From Streptomyces sp. CB02056 (GTDB lineage: Bacteria > Actinomycetota > Actinomycetes > Streptomycetales > Streptomycetaceae), in contig NZ_LIPD01000001.1 in the NCBI RefSeq assembly GCF_001905545.1, positions 581,561-645,560 on the forward strand: a stretch of 64,000 bases of DNA, written 5' to 3'. The translations under genes and the position numbers were made by a program. This document shows positions 9,665 through 16,762 of the stretch, one piece after another. Every line of letters starts with the position of its first letter. The stretch's first letter is position 1. The notes under the pieces were generated by a model. It had not been told where the DNA came from, did not search any database, and worked only from the letters and a program-made list of their open reading frames with translations.

Positions 9665-9680
9665 CCGGCGTTCACGCCGG
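9665..9680. repeat. left-end hairpin of the insertion sequence
   Basis: A perfect 6-bp stem CCGGCG/CGCCGG with loop TTCA lies about 30 bases inside the inferred left end. Subterminal hairpins of this sort are what the Y1 transposase recognises in this family. Confidence 0.5.
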
Positions 9681-9746
9681 ACGTGAAGGCCGTCCCTGGC
9701 TCGGAGGAGCGGAGCGCCGGAGTTCTCTGCGCCTCCGGGGCGAGGG

Positions 9747-10175
9747 TTAGGCGGTCGGGCGTTGCCGACTCTCGATGTAGTGGCGTACGACGGTGGGCGG
9801 CGCACCACCGCATGAGCCCGCGTAGTAGGAACCGGACCAGAAGCGGCCGCCCCACAGGTAGCGGCGGACGTGGCTGTCGTACTCCTGTCGGAGCCTTCGG
9901 GAACTGACGCCTTTTAGGCTGCTGACCAGTGTGGAGAGCTGGATCTCGGGCGGGTAGCGCAACAGCGGATGCACATGATCCTGTTCGTATCGAACTGCTT
10001 CGACTCGGCCTCGAAGTCCGCGCATACGTCCCGCATGATTTCTTCGTAGCGGGTCGGCGTGGCGTCCGGAAGGCCCTGCGCCGGCACTTCGTGACGAACC
10101 CAAGTGGACGTGCAGGCTGTGGACGACATGGCGGCCGGTGCGCACATCGGGGTTCGGATTCCAGCGCGATGACAT
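9747..10175 (-). pseudogene. tnpA: frameshifted IS200-type Y1 transposase
   Basis: Pieces of one transposase appear in all three minus frames. RTGRHVVHSLHVHL runs from the start near 10175. FVTKCRRRAF continues in a second frame, TRYEEIMRDVCADFEAESKQF in a third, and QDHVHPLLRYPPEIQLSTLV to IESRQRPTA returns to the first. At least three frameshifts therefore break it. The HVH (HUH-type) motif and the catalytic-Tyr region RHYIES remain readable in the last segment, so the decay looks recent. The gene is divergent from tnpB and cannot make an active enzyme as written. Confidence 0.8.
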
Positions 10176-10200
10176 GAGCCAAAGCGCTACGGTGGGCATC

Positions 10201-11436
10201 GTGCAGCTTCGGTATGCCTTCCGCGTGTACCCGAGTGCCGGTCAGCGTGCTTCGCTGGCAAGGTCGTTCGGGTGTGCGCGGGTGGTCTTCAATGACGCGC
10301 TCCGCGTCCGTGAGGACGCCCGCGCCGCCGGGCTGCCGTTCGTCACGTCGGCCGAGCTGTCCAAGCGGCTGACGGCCTCGAAGAAGCCCCCCGGGCGTGC
10401 CTGGCTCGGCGAGGTGTCCTCGGTGATCCTGCAGCAGTCCTTGCGGGACCTGGACACCGCGTACCGGAACTTCTTCGACGGCATCAGGGGCAAACGGCCG
10501 AAGGCCGGACCGCCCCGCTTCAAGTCCCGTAGGGACAGCCGGCAGGCGATCCGCTTCACCGCCAACGCCGGATGGAGGATCACCGACGGCGGGAAACTGC
10601 GTCTGCCGAAGATCGGTGATGTGCGGGTGAAGTGGTCGCGGGCGCTGCCGTCGGTGCCGTCCACGGTGACCGTGGTCCAGGACGCCGCCGGGCGGTACTT
10701 CGCCTCCTTCGTGGTCGAGACCGACCCGGCCGCCGACCGTGAGCGAATGCCCGCGGCCGACGCCACGGTCGGCATCGACCTCGGACTGGCCCACTTCGCC
10801 GTGCTCTCGGACGGCACGAAGATCGACAGCCCGAAGTTCCTGCGCCGCGCCGAGAAGAAGCTCAAGAAGGCGCAGCGGGTGCTCAGTCGCAAGGTGAAGG
10901 GGTCGAAGAACCGGGACAAGGCCCGGGTCGGGGTCGCCCGTGCGCACGCGCGGGTGGCCGATGCGCGGCGCGAGTTCCACCACCGGCTCTCCACCAGGTT
11001 GATCCGCGAGAACCAAGCGGTCGCCGTGGAGGACCTGGCGGTGAAGGGACTCGCCCGCACGCGCCTGGCCAAGTCCGTGCACGACGCCGGGTGGTCGGCG
11101 TTCGTGACCATGTTGGAGTACAAGGCCGTGCGGTACGGGCGTGCCTTCCACCGGACAGGCCGCTTCGAGCCGACCTCACAGGTGTGCTCGGACTGCGGCG
11201 TCAAGGACGGCCCCAAACCCCTCGGTGTCCGGGAGTGGACGTGCGGGGCGTGCGGGGCCGTCCTGGACCGGGACGTCAACGCGGCGGTCAACGTCGCCAA
11301 GGCCGCCGGACTGGCGGTATCGGCCTGTGGAGCGCAGGTAAGACCGGAACGCGTTCCGGCGCAGCGCGGTGAAGCAGGAACCCACCCGAAGCCGTACCGG
11401 GCAACGGTGCGACAGACGGGAATCACTCGCCTCTAG
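10201..11436 (+). CDS. tnpB: TnpB, IS605-type RNA-guided nuclease
   Basis: A 411-residue TnpB of the family ancestral to Cas12. I start it at the GTG giving VQLRYAFRVYP, the usual N-terminus; an ATG at 10174 is possible. The RuvC-like triad is intact: Asp about 193 (GIDLGLAHF), Glu about 277 (AVEDLAVKGL) and Asp about 358 (DRDVNAAVN). A zinc ribbon (CSDCG and CGACG) lies between the last two. The N-terminal domain contains the expected PRFKSRRDSRQAIRF. The stop codon lies in the loop of the right-end hairpin. TnpB proteins use a guide RNA from the element's right end to cut the empty site; the flank after 11453 would be the guide. Confidence 0.9.
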   Translation: MQLRYAFRVYPSAGQRASLARSFGCARVVFNDALRVREDARAAGLPFVTSAELSKRLTASKKPPGRAWLGEVSSVILQQSLRDLDTAYRNFFDGIRGKRPKAGPPRFKSRRDSRQAIRFTANAGWRITDGGKLRLPKIGDVRVKWSRALPSVPSTVTVVQDAAGRYFASFVVETDPAADRERMPAADATVGIDLGLAHFAVLSDGTKIDSPKFLRRAEKKLKKAQRVLSRKVKGSKNRDKARVGVARAHARVADARREFHHRLSTRLIRENQAVAVEDLAVKGLARTRLAKSVHDAGWSAFVTMLEYKAVRYGRAFHRTGRFEPTSQVCSDCGVKDGPKPLGVREWTCGACGAVLDRDVNAAVNVAKAAGLAVSACGAQVRPERVPAQRGEAGTHPKPYRATVRQTGITRL

Positions 11437-11443
11437 GCGGGTG
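11424..11443 (+). repeat. right-end hairpin of the insertion sequence / omega-RNA 3' scaffold
   Basis: An 8-bp stem CACTCGCC/GGCGGGTG (one T-G wobble) with loop TCTA contains the tnpB stop codon. It is followed by GAGGATG and the cleavage tetranucleotide TCAA (11450-11453). By analogy with studied TnpB systems, an RNA covering the end of tnpB and this hairpin would carry the following about 16-20 flanking bases as guide. Confidence 0.6.
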
Positions 11444-11453
11444 AGGATGTCAA

Positions 11454-11513
11454 CAGCGGTACATGGGCTGGTACGGGTACGACAACCCGAAGTTCCCGAT
11501 CGTCACCCCGTAG
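11454..11513 (+). pseudogene. 3' part of small ORF interrupted by the insertion sequence
   Basis: Twenty codons including TAG follow the element in the frame of the 9596 ORF. The encoded end is rich in aromatic residues and closes with NPKFPIVTP. It has no ribosome binding site of its own. A strong hairpin at 11579-11610 would end the restored transcript. Confidence 0.45.
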
Positions 11514-11578
11514 CCACACCGTCCGGCCCTTCCGGTCCGACCCGTCGTGGGGGCGGGGCGCGGGAACGGAGGGGGTGC

Positions 11579-11610
11579 GGCCCCTCGCGCCGGTTCGGGC
11601 GCGAGGGGCC
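11579..11610 (+). terminator. hairpin terminator
   Basis: A perfect 13-bp stem (11579-11591 with 11598-11610), loop GGTTCG. The stem sequence is the same as the core of the hairpin at 9427-9460, so the small ORF may be bracketed by two copies of one terminator. Confidence 0.65.
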
Positions 11611-11689
11611 TCGCTGTGCGGGAGGTCGGGTGGGCCTCCTGTGTCGGGGGGAAGAGGCCGGAGCGGCCCCTCGGGCGGCCCGTTCGGCG

Positions 11690-11695
11690 TACGGT
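11690..11695 (+). promoter_or_regulatory. -10 element of a probable leaderless mRNA
   Basis: TACGGT ends 6 bases before the ATG at 11702, so transcription would begin at or next to the start codon. No ribosome binding site is visible upstream of that ATG. Confidence 0.4.
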
Positions 11696-11701
11696 CGACG
11701 T

Positions 11702-12367
11702 ATGGACGTACGTGCGCGACTGCTCTCGGTCAACGTCGGCAGGCCCCGGCCTAACCCGTGGAAGGAAGACCTCGGTCTCACCGGCATCGACAAGCGCCCC
11801 GTGGACGGCCCGGTCGCGGTGGCCGCGCCGGGCCCCAAGGGGACGGGCGCCGTCGCCCTGGCCGGGGACCGGGTCTACGACGTGAAGAACCACGGCGGCG
11901 ACGACCAGGCGGTGTACGCCTACGCCCGGGAGGACCTGGACGGCTGGCAGACGGAGCTCGGCCGGGACCTGGCCAACGGCTCCTTCGGTGAGAACCTGAC
12001 CACCACCGGCCTGGACGTGAGCGGCGCTCTGATCGGGGAGCGCTGGCGGATCGGCCCGGACGTCGTCCTGGAGGTGTCCTGCTCGCGCATCCCCTGCGGG
12101 ACCTTCCAGGGCTGGCTGGCGAGGAAGGGCTGGATCCGGCGCTTCACCGAGGCGGCCCTGCCCGGCGCCTACCTGCGGGTGGTCGAACCGGGCGAGCTGC
12201 GCGCGGGGGACGCGGTGGAGGTGGTGCACCGCCCGGACCACGACGTCACGGTGGCCCGGTCGTTCCGCGCGGTGACGACCGAACCGGAGCTGCTGCCGGG
12301 CCTGTTGGCGGCGGAGGCACTCCCGGAGGAGATCAAGGAACTGGTGCGCCGGAGGGTCCGGGTGTAG
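11702..12367 (+). CDS. MOSC-domain protein (YiiM-like)
   Basis: A 221-residue MOSC-domain protein, a family that handles molybdenum-cofactor sulfur and N-hydroxylated substrates. Features are the opening LLSVNVGRPRPNPWK, VKNHGGDDQAVYAYAREDLD, SFGENLTTTGLD and the Cys motif SCSRIPCGTFQGW (about residues 120-135), followed by PGAYLRVVEPGELRAGD. The C-terminal helical part (about 185-221) resembles the 3-alpha domain of YiiM proteins. The longer frame upstream is proline/arginine-rich and crosses a terminator, so the ATG at 11702 is preferred. Confidence 0.88.
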   Translation: MDVRARLLSVNVGRPRPNPWKEDLGLTGIDKRPVDGPVAVAAPGPKGTGAVALAGDRVYDVKNHGGDDQAVYAYAREDLDGWQTELGRDLANGSFGENLTTTGLDVSGALIGERWRIGPDVVLEVSCSRIPCGTFQGWLARKGWIRRFTEAALPGAYLRVVEPGELRAGDAVEVVHRPDHDVTVARSFRAVTTEPELLPGLLAAEALPEEIKELVRRRVRV

Positions 12368-12676
12368 GGCCGTTTCCTCGAACTCGCACGAGCGGGAGGT
12401 CTACCGCGCCCTGGAGGACACTCGCCCTCCGCATCGGTCACATCACCGACCCGCCGACCATCCGGATCACCGCAGCGTCCAACTCCGCCTCCCCGACCTC
12501 CTCGACGTCGACATCGGACAAACCCGCCGGCCACAGACCTGAACCAGCGACGTGCGAGAACATGGAGCCAGTCGATGAGTGACGAAGGCCGGCACGATCC
12601 ACCCGCCGCTGAAAGGATCTCGACGCGGAACGGCGTGCCAGGAGAGACTGGGACACCTGGTCTTGAAGGAGTTGTG
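12368..12676. other. intergenic region, 309 bp, possible gene remnant
   Basis: No gene can be supported. A stretch at about 12395-12545 reads weakly like coding sequence (for example LPDLLDVDIG) but has no start, ribosome binding site or recognisable family and ends at a TGA. Base composition at its right end is lower in GC than its neighbours. Decayed gene or chance are both possible. Confidence 0.3.
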
Positions 12677-13285
12677 ATGCAGGTAGCCGTGGTCACCTTC
12701 GACGGTTTCAACGAACTCGACAGCTTCATCGCCTCCGCGTTGATCAACCGGTGCCGCAAGGACGGGCTGGAGGCCTTCATCACAACGCCGACGCCGGTGG
12801 TCACGTCCATGAACGGCGTCAAGGTGACCGGGCAGCGCCCGATGGAGTTCGTGACCGAGGCCGACGTCGTGCTGATCGGCAGCGGAGTGAAAACACAAGA
12901 CGTGGTCGCGAACGACCAGCTGATCTCCAGGCTGCGGCTCGACCCGTCGCGACAGCTGATCGGCTCGCAGTGCTCGGGCGCGCTGGTGCTCGCCCGGCTC
13001 GGGCTCCTGAAGGACATGCCCGCTTGCACGGACATCAAGAGCCGCCCTTTCGTCGAAGCCTGCGACGTCACCGTGCTGGACGCACCGTTTCACGCCGAGG
13101 GGAACATCGCCACGGCGGGCGGCTGCTTGGCATCCCAGTACCTCGCCACCTGGGTCATCACCCGAGTGCTCGGGGAAGACGCCGCGCGCGACGTCATCGG
13201 CTACGTCGCCCCGGTCGGTGAGAACCAAGAGACTGTCGAACGCGCCATCCGCGCCGTCCACTCGGGCGAGGCCGCACTGAGCTGA
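12677..13285 (+). CDS. DJ-1/PfpI-family protein
   Basis: A 202-residue member of the DJ-1/PfpI (type 1 glutamine amidotransferase-like) superfamily. The nucleophile elbow is SQCSGALVLARLGLL with Cys about 99. The opening VAVVTFDGFNELDSFIASAL matches the family, as does the late GGCLASQYLATWVI. AAGGAG-type sequence AAGGAG (12666-12671) sits 5 bases before the ATG, which fixes the start. Relatives include isonitrile hydratases, chaperones and transcription factors; no DNA-binding domain is attached here. Monocistronic. Confidence 0.88.
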   Translation: MQVAVVTFDGFNELDSFIASALINRCRKDGLEAFITTPTPVVTSMNGVKVTGQRPMEFVTEADVVLIGSGVKTQDVVANDQLISRLRLDPSRQLIGSQCSGALVLARLGLLKDMPACTDIKSRPFVEACDVTVLDAPFHAEGNIATAGGCLASQYLATWVITRVLGEDAARDVIGYVAPVGENQETVERAIRAVHSGEAALS

Positions 13286-13417
13286 GCCGAGCTGACGCTG
13301 CGTCAGTCGGCGGCGGTCAGGTGCTGGGCGGCATCCGCCCGAACTGGATCAGTGACCTGTGAAGTACGGGGCTGGCGTGGGCGTGCGTGGGCAGCTGGGC
13401 TGACACCGGGGGGATCG

Positions 13418-13921
13418 ATGGAGAACGCGCCGGACCACGGCCGGACCGTGCGGAACGGTTCGCTGGCGATGATCGGCCTGGGGGTCCTGCTGTTCGTCCT
13501 CAGCCTGGTCTACCTGATACCGCACGACATGGGGGTGACGTCGGATCTGCGCAGTCGCGGCGTCCACGTCCCCGCGGTCGTCACCGAGTGCGTGGAGGTG
13601 AGCGGGCCGCGGGACAACCCGGCGGGCAACTCCGAGTGCCGGGTGCGGTTCACGACGGCCGAGGGTGCGTCGGTCGAGACCCGACTCGCCTACGTCACCG
13701 GCACCGTCAAGGCCCGTGACACCGTGACGGTGGTGTACGACCCCCGGCACACCGACGTCGCCGCCCTCGCTTCGAGCATCGGCTTCTGGGACTCGCTGGT
13801 CCGGAACGCGCTCGACGTGGTCGCGCTGGTCGCGTCGGTGGTCATGGTCCTGGTGGGCCTCGCGGTCCACCTCGCGTACCGCTGGCTCACCCGGGCGCGC
13901 AGCCGGCCCGGGGCGATGTGA
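13418..13921 (+). CDS. DUF3592 membrane protein
   Basis: A 167-residue membrane protein of unknown function. One helix lies near the N-terminus (about 17-37, LAMIGLGVLLFVLSLVYL) and one near the C-terminus (about 131-153). Between them is an extracytoplasmic beta-rich domain with VPAVVTECVEV and DTVTVVYDPRHTDVAAL, the DUF3592 pattern. The ATG follows GGGGGGA (13408-13413). A 15-bp hairpin lies after the stop, shared with the convergent DUF397 gene. Confidence 0.78.
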   Translation: MENAPDHGRTVRNGSLAMIGLGVLLFVLSLVYLIPHDMGVTSDLRSRGVHVPAVVTECVEVSGPRDNPAGNSECRVRFTTAEGASVETRLAYVTGTVKARDTVTVVYDPRHTDVAALASSIGFWDSLVRNALDVVALVASVVMVLVGLAVHLAYRWLTRARSRPGAM

Positions 13922-13963
13922 CGCCCCTGCGCCCGCGCCCGGGACTGGCGGCGAGGGGCGCGG

Positions 13964-13998
13964 AGCGCAGGAAGTCGGGCGGGCCGACTTCCTGCGCT
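13964..13998. terminator. bidirectional hairpin terminator
   Basis: A perfect 15-bp stem (13964-13978 with 13984-13998) and 5-base loop GCGGG separate the convergent DUF3592 and DUF397 genes. Confidence 0.75.
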
Positions 13999-14006
13999 GG
14001 AGCGGG

Positions 14007-14198
14007 TCAGGCGTGGTGGTCGAACTCGCCGGCCTGGGTGGCTCGGAGGAAGGCGGCGAAGGTGGTGGGGGTGGTGTGGAGAGTGAGGTGGCCCTCGTCG
14101 GACTCGCGGAGTTCGACCGAGCCGTTGGCCGTGCGGACCTCGACGCAGTACTCGGCATTGCCGCTGAAAGAGGACTTCTGCCAGTCGCAGTTGGGCAT
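14007..14198 (-). CDS. DUF397-domain protein (first copy)
   Basis: A 63-residue DUF397 protein, the small partner class found beside WhiJ-like XRE regulators in streptomycetes. It shows the family pattern WQKSSFSGNAEYCVEVR and VELRESDEGHLTL. The start is an ATG 6 bases after AGGAGG on the minus strand. It is about two thirds identical to the copy at 14843-15034 and has the same C-terminus AGEFDHHA, so the pair looks like a duplication. It is separated from its XRE partner by one unrelated gene. Confidence 0.85.
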   Translation of the reverse strand: MPNCDWQKSSFSGNAEYCVEVRTANGSVELRESDEGHLTLHTTPTTFAAFLRATQAGEFDHHA

Positions 14199-14228
14199 GT
14201 CGGCCTCCTGGGTTGGGCTGCTGATGGT

Positions 14229-14260
14229 ACGCCCCGCGCCTGGGGAGGGCGAGGGGGCGT
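14229..14260 (-). terminator. imperfect hairpin terminator
   Basis: ACGCCCC (14229-14235) pairs with GGGGCGT (14254-14260), with an inner CGCC/GGCG. It resembles the better hairpin at 14796-14827 and would end the 14276-14695 transcript. Confidence 0.5.
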
Positions 14261-14275
14261 CACGCCGCTCGGGGG

Positions 14276-14695
14276 TCAGCGGCCGATGCGGGCGAAGGTG
14301 AAGGCGGTGGAGCCTTCGAGGACGGGGATGACCTCGATCCTGCTCTGCCGACCGGGTTCGAGGACGGTCCACGAGGAGCCCTGGGGGGACTTGATCCGGT
14401 AGGTGTCCGGGACGCCGTCGACCGGGATCAGCTCCCACTCCGGGGCGTCGCCCTGGTCGAGGAGGAGGGAGACCAGCGGGCCGGCGGGCTGGAGGTCCTC
14501 CACGGCGGTCGGGGCGCCCTTGGCGTAGAGCCGGTAGTGGTTGTTGGGATAGGCCTCGACGAGCCAGACGGCCTCCTGGTCGTCGGTGTTGGCGAAGACG
14601 GCTTTGGGGGAGAGGTCCAGGGCTTCGTGACGGGCGCGGCCGATCCGGGCGTCGCCGCTCTGGATGGTGTAGAGACCGGACTCCAGCTGGGCCAT
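14276..14695 (-). CDS. beta-trefoil-like protein, possible I66-type inhibitor
   Basis: A 139-residue protein without signal peptide or membrane helix. It consists of short beta-strand phrases, such as SGLYTIQSGD, VWLVEAYPNNHYRLYA, WELIPVDGVPDTYRIKS and SSWTVLEPGRQSRIEVIPV, that recall the beta-trefoil cysteine/serine protease inhibitors of family I66. That relationship is only a resemblance in pattern. I prefer the ATG at 14695 because GAAGGA then sits 9 bases upstream; the in-frame ATG at 14704 would touch it. It lies between two DUF397 copies. Confidence 0.7.
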   Translation of the reverse strand: MAQLESGLYTIQSGDARIGRARHEALDLSPKAVFANTDDQEAVWLVEAYPNNHYRLYAKGAPTAVEDLQPAGPLVSLLLDQGDAPEWELIPVDGVPDTYRIKSPQGSSWTVLEPGRQSRIEVIPVLEGSTAFTFARIGR

Positions 14696-14795
14696 GGCTG
14701 TCATTCCTTCGCGATGCGGGCGAGGTGCAGGACAGTTGTACGTGCTCGGAGGAAGACGAGGGAGGGGCCTCGGCGTGCCGTCACCTGAACGAGCT

Positions 14796-14827
14796 ACGCC
14801 CCCTCGCCGGGGCAGGCGAGGGGGCGT
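14796..14827 (-). terminator. hairpin terminator
   Basis: A perfect 13-bp stem (14796-14808 with 14815-14827) and 6-base loop GGGGCA, just downstream of the second DUF397 gene on the minus strand. Confidence 0.7.
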
Positions 14828-14842
14828 GGATGGTGTGGAGTG

Positions 14843-15034
14843 TCAGGCGTGGTGGTCGAATTCGCCGGCCTTGACGCCGAGGAGGAGGGCGGCGAGGGCA
14901 GTGGGGGTGCTGCGGATGGTGAGGTGGCCTTCGTCGGATTCGCGGAGTTCGACTGCCCAACCCACCGTACGGACCTCCACGCAGTTCTCGACGTTGCCGC
15001 TGAAGGAGGACTTCTGCCACTCGGTGTCGGTCAT
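14843..15034 (-). CDS. DUF397-domain protein (second copy)
   Basis: A 63-residue DUF397 protein (EWQKSSFSGNVENCVEVR). It directly follows the XRE regulator, whose TGA overlaps an alternative GTG at 15049 (GTGA). I choose the ATG at 15034 because GAAAGGG lies 6 bases before it and it gives the same length as the paralogue. In WhiJ-type pairs the DUF397 protein is thought to work with or against the neighbouring XRE protein; here they are surely cotranscribed. Confidence 0.86.
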   Translation of the reverse strand: MTDTEWQKSSFSGNVENCVEVRTVGWAVELRESDEGHLTIRSTPTALAALLLGVKAGEFDHHA

Positions 15035-15045
15035 GTTGGGCCCTT

Positions 15046-15894
15046 TCACAGGTTTCGCGCGATCTTGCGAATCAAGTCGCGGGAGTCATCCTCGCTCAGT
15101 GCCGATGCTTCGGTGCGTTCGAAGATGGCCCGGTAGCTGGCCAGCTCGCTGACGGCATCGAGGTATTCGGGACCGTGGGAGGACTCCCGTTCAACGGTGT
15201 CGAGCTCAGGGACCGCACCGAACGAGTACGTGAGGTTCTCGGCGGGCCCGGGAAAGGTCTCGATGTCGAACGGCACCACGCGAATGGTCATCCAAGGCAA
15301 CTCGGAGTCTTCGAGCAAGGAGGAAAGCTGTTCCTTGAGGACCGCCGTGCCGCCGAACCGCGTCCACAGTACTGATTCGTAGATGAAGAAGGTCAGGGGC
15401 TTCGGACTGCGACGCAGTTCGGCCTTGCGCTGCATCCTGAACGCGGTGCGGGCCTCCAGCTCGTGCTGAGGCAGCGGAGGAAAGACGCGTCCAAAGACAG
15501 CTGAGGCGTAGTTGAAGGTCTGGCAAGGGCCGGGCATGTGGGTGAGAAGCCACAGCATGAGTTCACGGGAGGTCTTCTCAAACTCTGCGTTCTCAAGGAC
15601 GCCGTCCGGGACAGCGCCTCGATGCTTCTCCCACCAGCCCTTGGAGCGGTCCCGAACCATGGCTTCCAGAGCCTCGATCAAGGGCGGGTTTATGCACTTG
15701 CAGGCTGCCGCGAAGGACCGGAGTCGGTCCACGTTTACGCTGGTCTTTCCGTTCTCCATCTGTGTCACTTGGGCAGCGCTCACGCCAAGTGCACGAGCGA
15801 GCTGGCTGCCACCGAGGCCGGATTGCTCGCGCATCTTCCGTAGCTCGGCGCCCAGGCGGCGCTGACGAAGGGTTGGGTTCTGGCGACCAGGCAT
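15046..15894 (-). CDS. WhiJ-like XRE regulator with DUF5753
   Basis: A 282-residue transcription regulator. The N-terminal XRE helix-turn-helix (about residues 10-68) reads LGAELRKMREQSGLGGSQLA then VSAAQVTQMENGKTSVNVDR. The rest (about 95-280) is a DUF5753 ligand/partner domain with QTFNYASAVF and FFIYESVLWTRFGG. Start at MPGRQNPTLRQRRLG; the upstream extension is weak. It heads a two-gene unit with the DUF397 gene at 14843. Proteins of this class control development and secondary metabolism in streptomycetes; the specific role here is unknown. Confidence 0.9.
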   Translation of the reverse strand: MPGRQNPTLRQRRLGAELRKMREQSGLGGSQLARALGVSAAQVTQMENGKTSVNVDRLRSFAAACKCINPPLIEALEAMVRDRSKGWWEKHRGAVPDGVLENAEFEKTSRELMLWLLTHMPGPCQTFNYASAVFGRVFPPLPQHELEARTAFRMQRKAELRRSPKPLTFFIYESVLWTRFGGTAVLKEQLSSLLEDSELPWMTIRVVPFDIETFPGPAENLTYSFGAVPELDTVERESSHGPEYLDAVSELASYRAIFERTEASALSEDDSRDLIRKIARNL

Positions 15895-16136
15895 GGTGAC
15901 AGTCTGCCTCGCCAGCACGTGATGGGGCCATCTGTCCCTCGGGAGAGGGAACTTCGGCAGAACAACCTAAAATTAAGTAGTTCCTGCGTTATGGTCGGTC
16001 TCACATCGATCCGACGGATCGTCAGTAACGCCTGCTAGCAAGCACCGCAGAGCAGCCATGTCCTTCTCCATCGGCCTGGCTCACGGCGACACATGTTCCG
16101 CCGGTTCCCCCTCACTCACGCCTCGGGAGAACTCCC
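15895..16136. other. divergent promoter region with AT-rich core
   Basis: The 242 bp between the XRE regulator and the small ATPase gene include an unusually AT-rich stretch at about 15957-15995 (AACCTAAAATTAAGTAG). On the minus strand it contains TAGGTT, a plausible -10 for the regulator. It is the natural place for autoregulatory sites, but I find no clear inverted repeat. Confidence 0.4.
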
Positions 16137-16502
16137 ATGCGTCACATCAACACCCCCACCATCGCGGTCGCGCGGCAGACGCTCCGCAACACCATGACCC
16201 GCGTCGGCTGGCCCGCCTCCCCGATCTTCGACGCGCAGCTCGCGCTCTGCGAGCTCCTCGTCAACGCCTGGCGGCACACCGAGACCCCCGCGCCGCTGGT
16301 CGAGATCATCTCCGAGGGGGACGTCCTCCGGGTCTCCGTCACGGACGAGAGCCCCGTCCTGCCCTCCGCCCCGCCGCTGTCCCTGCTCGCCGAGTCCGGC
16401 CGGGGCCTCCAGCTCGTCGCCGCCCTCACCCACGGCTGGGGCGTCGACCCCCACGAGCGTGCCAAATCCGTCTGGTTCGAGCTGCGGAAGGGCGCCGTCT
16501 GA
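16137..16502 (+). CDS. ATP-binding protein, anti-sigma/HATPase-like
   Basis: A 121-residue stand-alone GHKL ATPase domain of the RsbW/SpoIIAB-like type common beside DUF397/XRE clusters. The N box is LALCELLVNAWRHTETP and the G-box-like loop is SGRGLQLVAALTHGWGVD. GGGAGA lies 7 bases before the ATG. Such proteins may bind sigma factors or act as small kinases; no partner anti-anti-sigma gene is adjacent. Its stop overlaps the next start (TGATG). Confidence 0.85.
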   Translation: MRHINTPTIAVARQTLRNTMTRVGWPASPIFDAQLALCELLVNAWRHTETPAPLVEIISEGDVLRVSVTDESPVLPSAPPLSLLAESGRGLQLVAALTHGWGVDPHERAKSVWFELRKGAV

Positions 16503-16762
16503 TGATCTACCGTCCCGGCCGTCACCCGATGCTGCCGACCGACCCCCGGATCCGCTACTACACCGAGGACCACATCAGCGCCCTCCTGGACGAAGTCGTG
16601 GAGCGGGGGCGCGAGTTCGGCCTCATCTTCCCCTCGATCGGCACCGACCGGACCATGGACGGCCGCGTCCTCGTCCGCTTCAACACGGCGCCGGCCTCAA
16701 CTCTCCTGAACCTCCTCACCCTGCTCCTCGACGCCGAGCGCAGGACCTCGTGCGATACCTGA
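16502..16762 (+). CDS. small hypothetical protein, 86 aa
   Basis: I do not recognise this protein. It begins at an ATG overlapping the previous TGA by one base, which implies coupling to the ATPase gene. The sequence is soluble-looking, with PTDPRIRYYTEDHISALLDE and FNTAPASTLLNLLTLLLDAE. It has no membrane helix and no signal peptide. It is part of a three-gene unit. Confidence 0.65.
   Translation: MIYRPGRHPMLPTDPRIRYYTEDHISALLDEVVERGREFGLIFPSIGTDRTMDGRVLVRFNTAPASTLLNLLTLLLDAERRTSCDT

Larger units (their letters stand above)
9635..11453 (+). mobile_element. IS200/IS605-family insertion sequence (tnpA decayed, tnpB intact)
   Basis: The proposed element is 1,819 bp. It carries a Y1 transposase gene on the minus strand and a divergent TnpB gene, the IS605 arrangement. 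The right end is a hairpin (11424-11443) followed by GAGGATGTCAA, a typical right end of this family, ending in TCAA. On the left the element abuts another TCAA at 9631-9634, the presumed target tetranucleotide. A short hairpin CCGGCG-TTCA-CGCCGG lies at 9665-9680 near the left end. There are no terminal inverted repeats and no target duplication, as expected for this single-strand mechanism. The left border is inferred mainly from the in-frame restoration of the flanking ORF. Confidence 0.75.

Noticed and set aside
12395..12545. Possible transposase or regulator remnant upstream of the DJ-1 gene
   Set aside because: Short phrases look protein-like but I could not match them to any family, and there is no start or conserved frame.
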